64,000 nucleotides of DNA, from positions 434,001-498,000 of the forward strand of contig NZ_JAKRNM010000003.1 of assembly GCF_022346995.1 (NCBI RefSeq). The letters run 5' to 3'. Under the pieces are notes generated by a model that saw nothing but the letters and a program-made list of their open reading frames with translations, did not search any database and was not told the DNA's origin. The stretch comes from Paenibacillus sp. ACRRY. Lineage in GTDB: Bacteria; Bacillota; Bacilli; Paenibacillales; Paenibacillaceae. A program made the position numbers and the translations under genes. Of this stretch, positions 46,751 through 57,399 are shown in pieces. Every line of letters begins with the position of its first letter. Positions within the stretch are counted from its first letter, which is position 1.

Positions 46751-46784
46751 CAACCTTTTCCAGGAGGAAAAGGTTGATTTTTTG
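46751..46784 (+). terminator. Terminator-type hairpin in the metK leader
   Basis: CAACCTTTTCC and GGAAAAGGTTG form a perfect 11-bp stem with loop AGGA, followed by ATTTTTT. It begins about 10 bases after the expected transcript start. A ten-codon mini-ORF (46748-46777, encoding MQPFPGGKG) lies exactly across it. Confidence 0.8.
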
Positions 46785-46938
46785 TTAGGGCAATTACCTG
46801 AAAAATCCTTATCTTCGTAACTGCGGACCCTGCGTCCTTATTCCGCCCGGAAAGCTTTCGAGGGTACAGTGAACGAATCACCGTAAATGTTTTGTTCGGG
46901 CAATCGCCATACTACTAGTTATGGGAGGTTGAAACTTC

Positions 46939-48141
46939 ATGTCTGTTAAAGGCCGACATCTATTCACATCGGAGTCTGTAACCGAAGGACATCCGGATAA
47001 GATTTGCGACCAGATCTCGGACGCCGTATTGGACGCGTTTCTGGCGAATGATCCAAACGCTCGCGTAGCGTGCGAAGTTTCCGTGGCTACAGGCCTTGTG
47101 CTTGTCATCGGTGAAATCAGTTCAGCTTCTGAATACGTAGACATTCCGGCCATTGTACGTAATACGGTTAAGGAAATCGGGTACACACGTGCCAAATATG
47201 GTTTTGACTACAACACTTGTGCCGTTCTGACATCTCTGAATGAACAGTCTGCGGATATCGCACAAGGAGTTAACGCAGCACTGGAGAACCGTGATCCGGC
47301 TCAAGTCGCTCGCGAAACAGAAAACATCGGTGCGGGTGACCAAGGTCTGATGTTCGGGTTTGCAACGAACGAAACACCAGAACTCATGCCATTGCCAATC
47401 GCATTGTCCCACCGTATTGCACGCCGTCTTGCTGAGGTACGTAAAAACGGTACACTGGATTACCTCCGTCCGGACGGTAAAACTCAAGTAACCATTGAAT
47501 ACGACGGTGACAAAGTCGTTCGTGTCGATACCATTGTAGTATCCACTCAGCACGCTGAAGAGACTACCCTTGAGCAAATCCAAAAAGACATCAAAGAACA
47601 AGTTATCCTGCCTGTTGTTCCGGCTGAATTGCTGGATGAGCAGACTAAATATTTCATCAACCCAACAGGACGTTTCGTTATTGGCGGACCTCAAGGAGAT
47701 GCAGGCCTGACTGGACGTAAAATCATCGTAGATACTTACGGCGGTTATGCACGTCACGGCGGTGGCGCGTTCTCCGGTAAAGATCCGACAAAAGTAGACC
47801 GCTCCGCTGCTTATGCGGCTCGCTACGTAGCGAAAAACCTCGTTGCTGCAGGTCTTGCTGACAAAGTGGAAATCCAGCTCGCTTATGCGATTGGTGTAGC
47901 CAACCCGGTATCGATCAACGTGGATACATACGGAACTGGCAAAGTCAGCGAAGAGAAGCTGGTTGAGTTGGTACGTAACAACTTCGATCTGCGTCCGGCT
48001 GGCATCATCCGTATGCTGGATCTGCGTCGCCCAATTTACAAACAAACGGCTGCTTACGGTCACTTCGGCCGTACAGACTTGGATGTACCTTGGGAGCAAG
48101 TGGACAAAGCAGATGCTTTGAAAGCTCAAGCGGGTCTGTAA
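46939..48141 (+). CDS. metK: S-adenosylmethionine synthase
   Basis: Makes SAM from methionine and ATP in the cytoplasm. It has 400 residues, with [19 protein letters not shown] at the N-terminus, [12 protein letters not shown], and the glycine-rich P-loop [25 protein letters not shown] precedes the ATG. In many Firmicutes metK sits behind a SAM (S-box) riboswitch; I found none here, only a promoter followed by a short terminator hairpin. A terminator follows the gene. Confidence 0.98.
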   Translation: MSVKGRHLFTSESVTEGHPDKICDQISDAVLDAFLANDPNARVACEVSVATGLVLVIGEISSASEYVDIPAIVRNTVKEIGYTRAKYGFDYNTCAVLTSLNEQSADIAQGVNAALENRDPAQVARETENIGAGDQGLMFGFATNETPELMPLPIALSHRIARRLAEVRKNGTLDYLRPDGKTQVTIEYDGDKVVRVDTIVVSTQHAEETTLEQIQKDIKEQVILPVVPAELLDEQTKYFINPTGRFVIGGPQGDAGLTGRKIIVDTYGGYARHGGGAFSGKDPTKVDRSAAYAARYVAKNLVAAGLADKVEIQLAYAIGVANPVSINVDTYGTGKVSEEKLVELVRNNFDLRPAGIIRMLDLRRPIYKQTAAYGHFGRTDLDVPWEQVDKADALKAQAGL

Positions 48142-48159
48142 GTTTCATTGCGATAGATC

Positions 48160-48198
48160 AAAGCCTTTGGTTCCGATCAGGAATCAGAGGCTTTTTTG
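48160..48198 (+). terminator. Terminator after metK
   Basis: AAAGCCTtTGgTTCC pairs with GGAAtCAgAGGCTTT, followed by Ts. Confidence 0.85.
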
Positions 48199-48356
48199 CG
48201 TACATAAGTGGTTAGCTAGGTAGGGGGTTTATAAAACGAAATAGGATTCCTTTTATTCCCTTTTGGCTAAATAAAATGTCTGTTCTAACCGACATACATA
48301 ATGAGGTCTGTTCATTAGAGACAGGAGAAGAAATATAAGATGAGGGGGACGAATCG

Positions 48357-51300
48357 GTGCGTTTGAAACGAATGACCATGAAGAGTACAATCGGGCTTTT
48401 AATCGTACTATTAACTGCCCAAGGTTGGCTAACAGGTCTGCTTGGAGTGGAAAACACTGCTTATGCAGCAGATGACTTGACTACGTTAGGGGTCACGGCA
48501 ACGTTACCTGTAACAGGAGAGAAGAACGTAAATGGAGCAGCCCCATTGGAGATCGAATTTGGCCAACCTGTTCGAAAAGCAGCGGGGACTACCAGTGGAT
48601 ACATATCAATAAAACGTGTGTCAGATAATTCTGAGGTTATTCCACCTATCTTAGTGGACCCTACGGAAGCAAGTAATATTAGCATTACACCAGATGACGC
48701 CAGTGTTCCGGATGTAGGGAGAAAAGTGACCATTAATCATGCACCTCTGCCAGGAGGAACATATTATGTTCAAATCGACAAAAATTCATTTGTTTACGCG
48801 GATGAGAATAATACTGCTTTCGATGGACTGAGCAAAGAATGGACGTTCCATACACAAGGTGTAGGCACAGCATCCTTGGTAGAGAAGGTTCCCGCGAATG
48901 CAGCGATGCAGGTATCACCTTCATCTAACATAACAATGACATTTAGTAAAAAGGTTTATGCAGGTGCTGGGAAACTGCAGATTTTTCAAGGGACTACATT
49001 ATATGAGGAAATACCTGTGAATGCAGGTTCTCCACGTGTTAATGGTCTGGGGACGAATTCCATTGTGATTGATCCAGAGAAAAACTGGAATAGCAGCAGC
49101 ACATATTATGTTGTTATGCCAGAAGGTCTTTTAAGGGATGAACTGGGGAACGACACCAGCGGAATTATCGGAACCGAGTGGGGTTTTGGCGTGATTTCGG
49201 ATCCTACTGCTCTCACCGTATCATCTGTTTCTCCAACGAACGGTACGACGAATGCACCTTTGACGGGAGAACTAACGGTTACATTTAATAAAGAGCTTGA
49301 TACCAATTATCCAGGCAATGCGACGTTGAGAAAGGCCAATGGTGGAACCGTAGCCGTAACAACAACCATTAGCACTTCAAACAATAGACAGCTGCGAATT
49401 GTTCCGCAGAGTACACTGGAAAGCAATACGAATTATTATGTGGATATTCCTGCAAATGTGTTTAGGGACAAGGCCGGTAACCTCTTTACAGGTTTGACAG
49501 GTACCAGTTCATGGGGCTTTAAGACGCTTAGCAGAGATACTACAGCTCCGGTTCTCAAAACAGTTAAGATGTATAGTAACAATACGATTCGACTTACTTA
49601 CGATGAAAGTTTGTTCAGTGCGAATCCAGCTTACAGCAGCTTCACAGTAACAGTAAATGGGGAAGCGCGTAATGTCAGCACTGCATATGTATCAGGAGAT
49701 AGCGTATATGTCGTACTCGATACAGGTGTAGCTGTAGGGCAGGTTGTCCGGATCGGGTATACCCCTGGATTGCGTCCAATACAGGATAATTCGCTGAACC
49801 CGGCTGCTTCGTTTGCAGCACGAGATGTGGAAAATACACTGGACTCGGTCATGTCCAAACCACGGGAAGGCACTGTATATTACAGTACAATTAACCTATA
49901 CTACCCGGAGACAGTATATATCAACTCCAGTGATGCGGTGTCACAATTCAGTGTGACTGCAGACCAGTCTTCAGTAGGAATCAACAGTATATCCTTAACA
50001 AATAGCTCGATGGTTACATTAAATCTGAGTCGTCCCATCACGGATGGGGAAGTGGTGCGTGTCTCGTATGCACCAGGCTCATCTCCTGTGAAAGATAGTC
50101 GAGGACAAGCCCTTGCCGGATTTACCGGGTTCTATGTCCGTAATAGCATCGACACCAAGGCGCCTGAATTTCAAAGTGCCGAAATAAGTGGCTCTAAGCT
50201 ATGGATTCGTTATAATGAACCACTTAGAACAACCAACAAACCGTTAAAAAGTCAGTATTCTGTTCTTGTAGACGGTAAACCATTATTTGTAAACGACACG
50301 GATATTGAAGATGAAACAGTCACGTTAACTTTGGCCTCAGCTGTAGGCACGAACCAGAATGTAACACTTTCTTATGTACCGGGTGCATTGCGTTTGACGG
50401 ACCTAAACGGTAATCCTGCTGGTTACATCAACTTAACACCTGTAAGCTACACATCGGGTAATGGTATGGTGAAATCAGCTATATTGCAAGGAGATACCGT
50501 GACTGTTACTTTTAGAGAATCTCTACAGTCACAGACTCTGCTTACCCCATCTCAATTTGGTGTACAGTTGGGAGGCTCACAGGTAACTGTGGTTTCTGCA
50601 GCATCAAGTGGTACAACACTAACTCTGAAGTTATCCAGTTCGGGCACCAACGGACAGACAGGAACTGTAAGTTATGCACCGGGGATAATTCCGCTGCGCA
50701 CGCTTGATAACGTTATTGTTGAAGCATTCGGACCTTTATCGATTAGCCAGACTCAAAGCACGGGTTCAACTACTAATACTGGAAGTTTAAGTGGCAACCT
50801 GCCATCATGGCTAACCATATCGGACACATCGGCTTTTAACCAGTCCATGTATGTCATGAGCACGGATGCAGCGACAATAACTTCCGCCCAGTCGCGCAAT
50901 AGTCGCTCTACCCGTCAATTTAATGTGGATGCTAGCAAGTTAAATCAGGCTTTTCAATATGCAAGCCTAAGCAACAATTCAAGTCGAATGGTCGTATTTG
51001 AAGTTCCTGCAACAGAAGCATCAGCTTATGTAGGATTCCCAATAGACACGCTAACAGAAATCGCTTCCCGTGAACGTTTTTCATTTATTGGGGTGAAATA
51101 CGGAGATCGTCTGTGGTCAGTGCCTTTGTCAGATTTGAATCCTTCCAGTATTGCGCAAAGCGTGAATGCAGCTTCGGGCTCTTCATACTTTTATGTTCAA
51201 CTCGAATCGGTTCCTGTAACGGTCTCCGGTACAATGGACGGTATGCTTGCATCCGCCGGAGCACAAAGAGTATCTGACATTACGGATGTTTATCTATCAG

Positions 51301-52085
51301 CATATAATGGCTATAGTGGGCAGCGTGCAGAACAACTGGTGAAGAGTTCAATTGCACTCAGATTGCCTTCCACGACAACAGGACCAGCTACGGGTCTGGT
51401 CTACATTGATCAAGGTACTTCAGCTCTGGCTAATATTCCTCATCATTTCTCCAATGCAACTGGAGCGGTTATTATAACAGGACAGCTGAAAGGCAATCAG
51501 GCTATTGTGGCTGCATCCCATCCCGTTTCATATCGGGATACTGCTTCACACTGGGCTAAGGACGTCATTGGTGAGTTGTCTGCAAAATGGATTATTAATG
51601 GACAAAATGGAACCTTGTATGTTCCTGATCAGCAAATATCACGAGCAGAATTTGCTACTTTAGTGGCAAAAGGGTTGGGATTACCAGGTGACTATGCTAG
51701 TGCTCAACAATTCAAAGATGTTCGTTATGGAGATATATCAGGTGCATATATTGGTGCAGCGGCTAAAGCGGGTATCGTCACGGGTAATACGGATGGTACT
51801 TTTAAACCGGATAGCCTCGTGACTCGTGAGCAGATGGCCATCATGATGGTTCGGGCTTTGGATTATGCAGGTCAGCCAACCGTTCTGAATACTTCGGCAG
51901 CTTCAACACTGTCCAAGTTTAAGGATAGTAACAAAATTCAATCTAAGGATTCTGTTGCTAAGGCAGTACAGGAAGGCATTATTCAGGGAATGACATCGAA
52001 GACGTTTGTACCACAAGGTAATGCAACTCGTGCACAAGCAGCAGTAATGTTGAAACGTGTACTGAACAAATTGGGTTATCTGTAA
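48357..52085 (+). CDS. SLH-domain surface protein with Big_5 and SwmB-like repeats
   Basis: 1242 residues. The signal peptide ends near NTAYA (about residue 37). Three Big_5-type Ig domains follow (about 45-390), each ending in a W-x-F strand such as EWTFHT, EWGFGV and SWGFKT. Next are four SwmB-like repeats of about 100 residues (to about 790), each closing with a variant of V.VSYAPG...I.D (for example IGYTPGLRPIQD, VSYAPGSSPVKD, LSYVPGALRLTD, VSYAPGIIPLRT). A spacer follows, then three SLH domains in the last 200 residues (SRAEFATLVAKGLGLP, TREQMAIMMVRALDY, TRAQAAVMLKRVL). It starts with GTG after GAGGGGGAC. Confidence 0.92.
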   Translation: MRLKRMTMKSTIGLLIVLLTAQGWLTGLLGVENTAYAADDLTTLGVTATLPVTGEKNVNGAAPLEIEFGQPVRKAAGTTSGYISIKRVSDNSEVIPPILVDPTEASNISITPDDASVPDVGRKVTINHAPLPGGTYYVQIDKNSFVYADENNTAFDGLSKEWTFHTQGVGTASLVEKVPANAAMQVSPSSNITMTFSKKVYAGAGKLQIFQGTTLYEEIPVNAGSPRVNGLGTNSIVIDPEKNWNSSSTYYVVMPEGLLRDELGNDTSGIIGTEWGFGVISDPTALTVSSVSPTNGTTNAPLTGELTVTFNKELDTNYPGNATLRKANGGTVAVTTTISTSNNRQLRIVPQSTLESNTNYYVDIPANVFRDKAGNLFTGLTGTSSWGFKTLSRDTTAPVLKTVKMYSNNTIRLTYDESLFSANPAYSSFTVTVNGEARNVSTAYVSGDSVYVVLDTGVAVGQVVRIGYTPGLRPIQDNSLNPAASFAARDVENTLDSVMSKPREGTVYYSTINLYYPETVYINSSDAVSQFSVTADQSSVGINSISLTNSSMVTLNLSRPITDGEVVRVSYAPGSSPVKDSRGQALAGFTGFYVRNSIDTKAPEFQSAEISGSKLWIRYNEPLRTTNKPLKSQYSVLVDGKPLFVNDTDIEDETVTLTLASAVGTNQNVTLSYVPGALRLTDLNGNPAGYINLTPVSYTSGNGMVKSAILQGDTVTVTFRESLQSQTLLTPSQFGVQLGGSQVTVVSAASSGTTLTLKLSSSGTNGQTGTVSYAPGIIPLRTLDNVIVEAFGPLSISQTQSTGSTTNTGSLSGNLPSWLTISDTSAFNQSMYVMSTDAATITSAQSRNSRSTRQFNVDASKLNQAFQYASLSNNSSRMVVFEVPATEASAYVGFPIDTLTEIASRERFSFIGVKYGDRLWSVPLSDLNPSSIAQSVNAASGSSYFYVQLESVPVTVSGTMDGMLASAGAQRVSDITDVYLSAYNGYSGQRAEQLVKSSIALRLPSTTTGPATGLVYIDQGTSALANIPHHFSNATGAVIITGQLKGNQAIVAASHPVSYRDTASHWAKDVIGELSAKWIINGQNGTLYVPDQQISRAEFATLVAKGLGLPGDYASAQQFKDVRYGDISGAYIGAAAKAGIVTGNTDGTFKPDSLVTREQMAIMMVRALDYAGQPTVLNTSAASTLSKFKDSNKIQSKDSVAKAVQEGIIQGMTSKTFVPQGNATRAQAAVMLKRVLNKLGYL

Positions 52086-52205
52086 TCCGAGTGGAGTTAA
52101 ACTTTACTATCTAGTTCAAAGCAGAGAGTGAGAGTTTATCGGATTGAGTTTCTCTTTTTTGGCAAGTTAGTAGCAGTGTAAACAATAATCTATGATTTAA
52201 CATGC

Positions 52206-52250
52206 GACTTCAAGTGTGGCAATTCCATGCCATACTTGGGGTCTTTTTTT
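52206..52250 (+). terminator. Terminator after the SLH/SwmB gene
   Basis: GACTTCAAGTGTGGC pairs with GCCATACTTGGGGTC with two mismatches, followed by seven Ts. It lies about 120 bases after the stop. Confidence 0.85.
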
Positions 52251-52365
52251 GTGCGGAATACCCTCAAAGTTGGCTGCGGGCGTAACTTTTTCCACGAAAA
52301 GCAGTCTATTAATAGTAGAGTATACTAGGGATCTGGCTGTTCTCTGCCATCTGGCAGGACACATG

Positions 52366-55131
52366 ATGTCTAAGATTGATATACAAGATGGGAGAGTCGT
52401 TTCAAACATGCTGGGGAAACACGGGAAACCGCTGGAAGACGTGAAGGGCAGCAAGGCGAAGAAATGGGCAATTGTGACACTGGCAGGTGTGATCTGGATT
52501 GCACCGGTCTTGGGAGCAGGGCAGCAGGTATGGTCGGGAACGACGTGGCAGTCGGTAGCTGCTGCGGCATCTACAAGTACAAGCAAGTTAAGTGAGGAAA
52601 TTCTGACTTCCGGTGCGAAGCTCATGAAATACAAATATACAACCACAAGATCCGGCTCGAAAGTGAATGTGCTGGCAGACGTAATTCAGGTAGATCTGCA
52701 AAACCCTTATGTGAAACTCGATGTGATGACAGGTAAGGGCGGCAACTTGAACAGTAAACAAAGCACAGGCGGTATGGCCAAGGAAAATGATGCGGTTGCT
52801 GCTGTGAACGGTGATTATTTTAACGTTTCCGGGGAGCTTGCTCCAATTGGTGGACAGGTCTCTGATGGGGTTCTGATCTCCACACCTTCGGAACTGACAG
52901 GCATGTATGCCCTCACCGTGACCAAGGATGGCAAACCGATGATCGACGAATACTCTTTCGACGGTACGGTGAAGGCCGATGACGGTTCAACGTTTGCTCT
53001 GCGCGGAATTAACAAGGAGGATTACACGGTAGAATCAGGCTCGGTCAAATACAGTCACGCCAACTCGATGTATATTTATACACCAGCCTGGACATCAACC
53101 AAACGTCCAAATGATCCTTCTACCACACCAACAGAAGTACTGGTACAGAACGGCGTCATTACGCAAATTTCCGATAAAAAAGCATTAGACATGACGGTGC
53201 CGGAAGACGGGTACATTTTGCGTGCCCACGGAACAGCAGCTACCTGGATTATGACCCATCTCTCCGTAGGACAGACGCTTAATGCGGACTACAAGCTTGT
53301 AGCCAAAACAACGGGACAATCGGTTGATCCGAGTAATCTCGAGATGATGATTGGTGGTCATACCATCCTTGTCAATGGAGGCAAAGCAGCTACGTTCTCC
53401 CGTGATATCGCCTCTTCCGGTATTGGTGGTATTCGTGCGAGAACAGCGGTAGGCTATTCTCAGGATGGTCGATATGTCTATATTATTGCGGCTGAGAAAA
53501 ACAGTAACAGCAGCGGCATGTCGCTGACTGAATTGCAATCCTTCATGACCAGTATCGGCGTATGGAAAGGCATGAACCTGGACGGCGGCGGCTCTACCAC
53601 CATGGTGACACGTCCGCTTGGGGAAGAAAATGCAAGTCTGACGTTCAATACGGAATATGGTACAGAGCAGCGTCAGGTCGTAAACACGCTCGGCGTATTC
53701 TCTACGGCTCCGGAAGGCAAGCTGAAAGGCTTTGCTGTAAGTGGCAGCCAAACGCTGTTAGTAGGACAAGAAGGCAAGTATTCAGCCAAAGGCTATGACA
53801 CGTATTACAATCCGATTGCAACAGGCGATATCAAGCTGACCTGGAAATCAAGCAACAACGGTATCGTCAGCGTGAGTAATGGCGTAATCAAGGGTGTTAA
53901 ACCAGGAACGGCTACGCTGACAGCAACAAGCAGCGGTGCATCTTCTACCATTAAAGTAACAGTACTGGGCGGAAGTGAGCTATCCTCTCTGACTGCAGGT
54001 TCCGGTCTTGGCTCGCTGAAAGCGGGAACGACCATATCCATCCCTGTGACTGCGAAGACGAAAGACGGGCAAAGTGTAACGGTCCCGGCTGATTCGCTGA
54101 CATGGGAATTTATCGGATTCAAAGGTAAAGTGGCTGGCGATCAATTAACGGTATCTTCTGTAAATTCAGGAGCACAGGTTGGATATGCCATCGGTCGTTA
54201 TGACGGCTACAGTACGGTCGTTGTTCTTACGGCTGCTGACAGCGAAACCACCTGGGAGAACTTCGAGAATGTAAGTTATCCAATCAACTTCACAACGAAC
54301 GCGACTGGCGTAACGGGTTCAGCAGCCGTAACAGCGGGTACAGGTGAAAAGGCTGGCTCCAAAGTGCTGCAGCTGAGCTACGACATGACTGCAGGTACAG
54401 GGAAAATGTATGCTTATGCCCAATTGAACGGGACAACAGGTAGAGAAGTATCTTCAGCCGCAACGTCCATGTCGATGGATGTAATGGGTGACAAGAGCCT
54501 GAACTGGCTCCGTGCAGAGTTTACGGATGCCAATGGCAAAACCGTGTATGCCGATCTCGCGAAGGCCATTGACTGGAGCGGGTGGAAAAAAGTGAACGTG
54601 GACCTGAGTGGTCTGAACATTGCATATCCAGCCAAGCTGAAACGTGTCTATGTAGTCAATGTAGAAGAGGGCCAGGATGAGCGCGCTATGACAGGTACCG
54701 TTGCATTTGATAACATCGCCTTCACCATGCCATCGAAATCCAGTGAAGTGGGACTGCCTACAGGAACAGCTTCCCTGGTACTTGGACAGAAGTCGATGAC
54801 CGTGAACGGAACGAAAAAGGCAATTGATGCAGCACCGGTGCTTAAAAATGGTACAACATATGTCCCAATCAAACATGTACTGGATGCTTTTGGCGGCCAA
54901 GCAAGCTGGGATAGCAAAAATCAGCGGATCACCGTTATTCGCGGCGGGAAACTGATTGATCTGGTCGTGGGACAGAAAGAATTCATTTTAAATGGAAAAA
55001 GACAAAGCGCAACAGTAGCCCCATATGTATCCGGAGGTAGGACTTTAGTCCCTCTTCGACTCGTTTCCGAGCAGCTTGGATTGACTGTAAAATGGGAACA
55101 GAAAACGAAGACCGTTACCATCTCATCGTGA
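52366..55131 (+). CDS. Exported phosphodiester glycosidase (NAGPA-domain) protein
   Basis: About 921 residues. After an N-terminal hydrophobic segment (WAIVTLAGVIWIAPVLGAG) come: the NAGPA-type phosphodiester glycosidase domain (about 75-450; AAVNGDYFN, MNLDGGGSTTMVTRPLG), named for the enzyme that uncovers mannose-6-P and plausibly acting here on wall polymers; a Big_2-like domain (about 455-540); a beta-sandwich resembling a carbohydrate-binding module (about 640-800); and a C-terminal copper-amine-oxidase-N/stalk domain (VPIKHVLDAFGGQASWD, LVPLRLVSEQLGLTVKWEQ). Starts at 52363, 52366 and 52408 are all possible; I place it at 52366, eight bases after AGGA. Confidence 0.88.
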   Translation: MSKIDIQDGRVVSNMLGKHGKPLEDVKGSKAKKWAIVTLAGVIWIAPVLGAGQQVWSGTTWQSVAAAASTSTSKLSEEILTSGAKLMKYKYTTTRSGSKVNVLADVIQVDLQNPYVKLDVMTGKGGNLNSKQSTGGMAKENDAVAAVNGDYFNVSGELAPIGGQVSDGVLISTPSELTGMYALTVTKDGKPMIDEYSFDGTVKADDGSTFALRGINKEDYTVESGSVKYSHANSMYIYTPAWTSTKRPNDPSTTPTEVLVQNGVITQISDKKALDMTVPEDGYILRAHGTAATWIMTHLSVGQTLNADYKLVAKTTGQSVDPSNLEMMIGGHTILVNGGKAATFSRDIASSGIGGIRARTAVGYSQDGRYVYIIAAEKNSNSSGMSLTELQSFMTSIGVWKGMNLDGGGSTTMVTRPLGEENASLTFNTEYGTEQRQVVNTLGVFSTAPEGKLKGFAVSGSQTLLVGQEGKYSAKGYDTYYNPIATGDIKLTWKSSNNGIVSVSNGVIKGVKPGTATLTATSSGASSTIKVTVLGGSELSSLTAGSGLGSLKAGTTISIPVTAKTKDGQSVTVPADSLTWEFIGFKGKVAGDQLTVSSVNSGAQVGYAIGRYDGYSTVVVLTAADSETTWENFENVSYPINFTTNATGVTGSAAVTAGTGEKAGSKVLQLSYDMTAGTGKMYAYAQLNGTTGREVSSAATSMSMDVMGDKSLNWLRAEFTDANGKTVYADLAKAIDWSGWKKVNVDLSGLNIAYPAKLKRVYVVNVEEGQDERAMTGTVAFDNIAFTMPSKSSEVGLPTGTASLVLGQKSMTVNGTKKAIDAAPVLKNGTTYVPIKHVLDAFGGQASWDSKNQRITVIRGGKLIDLVVGQKEFILNGKRQSATVAPYVSGGRTLVPLRLVSEQLGLTVKWEQKTKTVTISS

Positions 55132-55178
55132 TATGGTATGATATATACCGGAAACGATAGAAATGGAGTCGAACTAAC

Positions 55179-56339
55179 GTGGATTTACAAGCCGATGCCA
55201 TAGACCGCGTCATTAAAAACGCCATACAAGTCATGGAAAACAGCAAATATCAAATGTTCGAAATCATGGACTCAACCCGTGATGAGCTGAAAACTCTGAA
55301 CGAGGAGTTGAAGTCGGTTCTGAAAGAGACGGCGGAAACGATCGAGAAAGTAGATCAATTGGAGCTCAACTACCGCCGCTCCCGGATCCGTCTGACTGAG
55401 GTTAGCCGTGACTTCGTCCGTTATTCCGAGCATGATATCAAGCAGGCGTATGAGAAAGCGACGCAGTTGCAGCTGGACCTGATGATTTATCGTGAGAAGG
55501 AAATGTATCTGAAGGCCCGTCGGGATGATCTGCAGAAGCGTGCCAAAAATGTGGAGGCTTCTGTGGAGCGTGCCGAAACGATTGGTTCGCAGATGGGGGT
55601 CGTACTGGAGTACTTGTCGGGTGAGCTGGGTCAAGTGACCCGGATTATCGAATCTGCCAAGAATCGACAAATGATTGGTTTGAAAATAATTTTGGCCCAG
55701 GAAGAAGAGCGGAAGCGCATTGCACGTGAGATTCATGACGGGCCTGCGCAGATGCTCGCCAATCTAGTACTTAGGACGGAAATTGTAGAAAGAATGCTCA
55801 TTAAGCAGGATTTTAAGATGGTCCAGGCCGAAATAATAGATTTGAAAGGCCAGGTTCGTTCCAGTCTTGAAGAAATGAGAAAAGTAATATTCAATTTGCG
55901 TCCTATGGCACTGGATGACTTGGGATTGATTCCAACGCTTCGGAAATACGTGCAGGATTTTGAAGTGAAAACAAAAATCCGCTCGATTTTTGAAACAAGA
56001 GGCAAGGAACACCGCTTGTCTTCTGCAATGGAGGCTGCAATCTACCGTCTCGTGCAGGAGGGTCTGTCCAATGCTGCAAAGCATGCTTATCCCACTCATG
56101 TTGTAGTGGAAATTACATACCAGGCTCAGCTCGTCAAAATTGTCGTTCAGGACAATGGGCTTGGCTTCAAACCGGAGCTTCTTGCGAAGAAAAGCAAGGA
56201 TCACAACCATTTCGGTCTGATTGGGATGAGAGAACGGGTTGAACTGCTGGAAGGCAGAATAGAAATTGAATCCGCAGAAAATCAAGGAACCAAAATCGTG
56301 ATTCATATCCCGACAAACGTGGATAAGGGAAAGGAGTAG
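55179..56339 (+). CDS. degS: Two-component sensor histidine kinase DegS
   Basis: A cytoplasmic kinase of the DegS-DegU system controlling exoenzymes, motility and competence. It has 386 residues: an N-terminal coiled-coil sensor region (about 1-175), HisKA_3 with the phospho-acceptor His in RKRIAREIHDGPAQMLANL, and an HATPase with the N box EGLSNAAKHA and G box DNGLGF...GLIGMRERVELL. It starts with GTG after GGAGTCG. degU follows after four bases. Confidence 0.96.
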   Translation: MDLQADAIDRVIKNAIQVMENSKYQMFEIMDSTRDELKTLNEELKSVLKETAETIEKVDQLELNYRRSRIRLTEVSRDFVRYSEHDIKQAYEKATQLQLDLMIYREKEMYLKARRDDLQKRAKNVEASVERAETIGSQMGVVLEYLSGELGQVTRIIESAKNRQMIGLKIILAQEEERKRIAREIHDGPAQMLANLVLRTEIVERMLIKQDFKMVQAEIIDLKGQVRSSLEEMRKVIFNLRPMALDDLGLIPTLRKYVQDFEVKTKIRSIFETRGKEHRLSSAMEAAIYRLVQEGLSNAAKHAYPTHVVVEITYQAQLVKIVVQDNGLGFKPELLAKKSKDHNHFGLIGMRERVELLEGRIEIESAENQGTKIVIHIPTNVDKGKE

Positions 56340-56343
56340 CAGG

Positions 56344-57066
56344 ATGGAAAACCGTGATACTGGTAATACATCAATTAAAGTTCTTTTGGCTGACGATCAT
56401 CAGCTGTTCCGTGAAGGGCTAAAACGCATTTTGAACATGGAGGACGATATTGAGGTCATCGGCGAATGTGGCGATGGGATTCAGGTGCTTGAATTCTGCA
56501 ACCAGGAGAAGCCGGATATCGTTCTGATGGATATCAACATGCCTGTGGAGAACGGGGTTGAAGCGACGGAGAAACTGCGTGAGCTGTTCCCGGACGTTAA
56601 AGTCATTATTCTATCCATTCATGATGATGAAAGTTATGTATTTGAGACTTTGCGTAAAGGTGCCAACGGATACTTGCTGAAGGATATGGAAGCTGAATCC
56701 CTAATCAATGCGATTCGTTCCGTACATGAGGGGCATGCGTTCATTCACCCTAAAGTAACAGGCAAACTGATCATGCAGCTGCGTCGTATGACGTATCTTA
56801 ATGAAACAGGTGCGATGAGCGAAGGGGCTTCAAAAGAAGCTGGGGTTAAGTTTGTCGCTGGCGATAACAATCCGCTCACTCGTCGTGAAGCAGAAGTGCT
56901 TCGTCTGATGGCTGAAGGTAAGAGTAACAAAATGATTGGTGAATTCCTATTCATCAGTGAAAAAACGGTGAAAAACCATGTCAGCAGCATTCTGCAGAAG
57001 ATGGAAGTAGATGACCGTACACAAGCCGTTATCAACTCCATCAAGTATGGCTGGGTTACGCTCTAA
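56344..57066 (+). CDS. degU: Response regulator DegU
   Basis: A NarL/LuxR-type response regulator of 240 residues. The receiver has the acidic pocket LADDHQ, the phospho-acceptor Asp in [11 protein letters not shown], and a lysine in [10 protein letters not shown]. The C-terminal HTH is [23 protein letters not shown]...[13 protein letters not shown]. It is coupled to degS. AAGGAG precedes the ATG. Confidence 0.97.
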   Translation: MENRDTGNTSIKVLLADDHQLFREGLKRILNMEDDIEVIGECGDGIQVLEFCNQEKPDIVLMDINMPVENGVEATEKLRELFPDVKVIILSIHDDESYVFETLRKGANGYLLKDMEAESLINAIRSVHEGHAFIHPKVTGKLIMQLRRMTYLNETGAMSEGASKEAGVKFVAGDNNPLTRREAEVLRLMAEGKSNKMIGEFLFISEKTVKNHVSSILQKMEVDDRTQAVINSIKYGWVTL

Positions 57067-57399
57067 TACAAGTATAAGATGTCCTGATAATAAAATAAGA
57101 ATGGTATCATAGTTATCTGTTCACTCGCACCCTTCCAGATTGCCCGGATTGGTCTGCGGGTTAATGGACTTTATCACTGCATAGGAACAGAGTGTGAAAT
57201 CGTGCGGAACAAATGTTCAAGCTTGGTATGAATGAGTGGATGAATGACCTGGACTGTCGTTTCCTTCGCGGATGTCATCCAAAAGAAATATGGCGCCTGC
57301 AATGTACAGGTGTAACCCTTTCGGGAGTACGGCATATACTGTCGTATACAGGGATGTTCGCCATGGGTGAGCATGACCTTCCGAGGAGGTGCAGTTGCC
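57067..57399. other. Non-coding interval after degU
   Basis: About 330 bases with no supported gene, terminator or clear promoter. An ORF beginning at 57213 runs through it but mostly shadows the next gene. Confidence 0.5.

Noticed and set aside
46684..46938. SAM (S-box) riboswitch before metK
   Set aside because: I looked for the S-box core between the promoter at 46707 and the gene; the hairpin starts about 10 bases after the expected start, leaving no room for an aptamer, and no S-box consensus follows.
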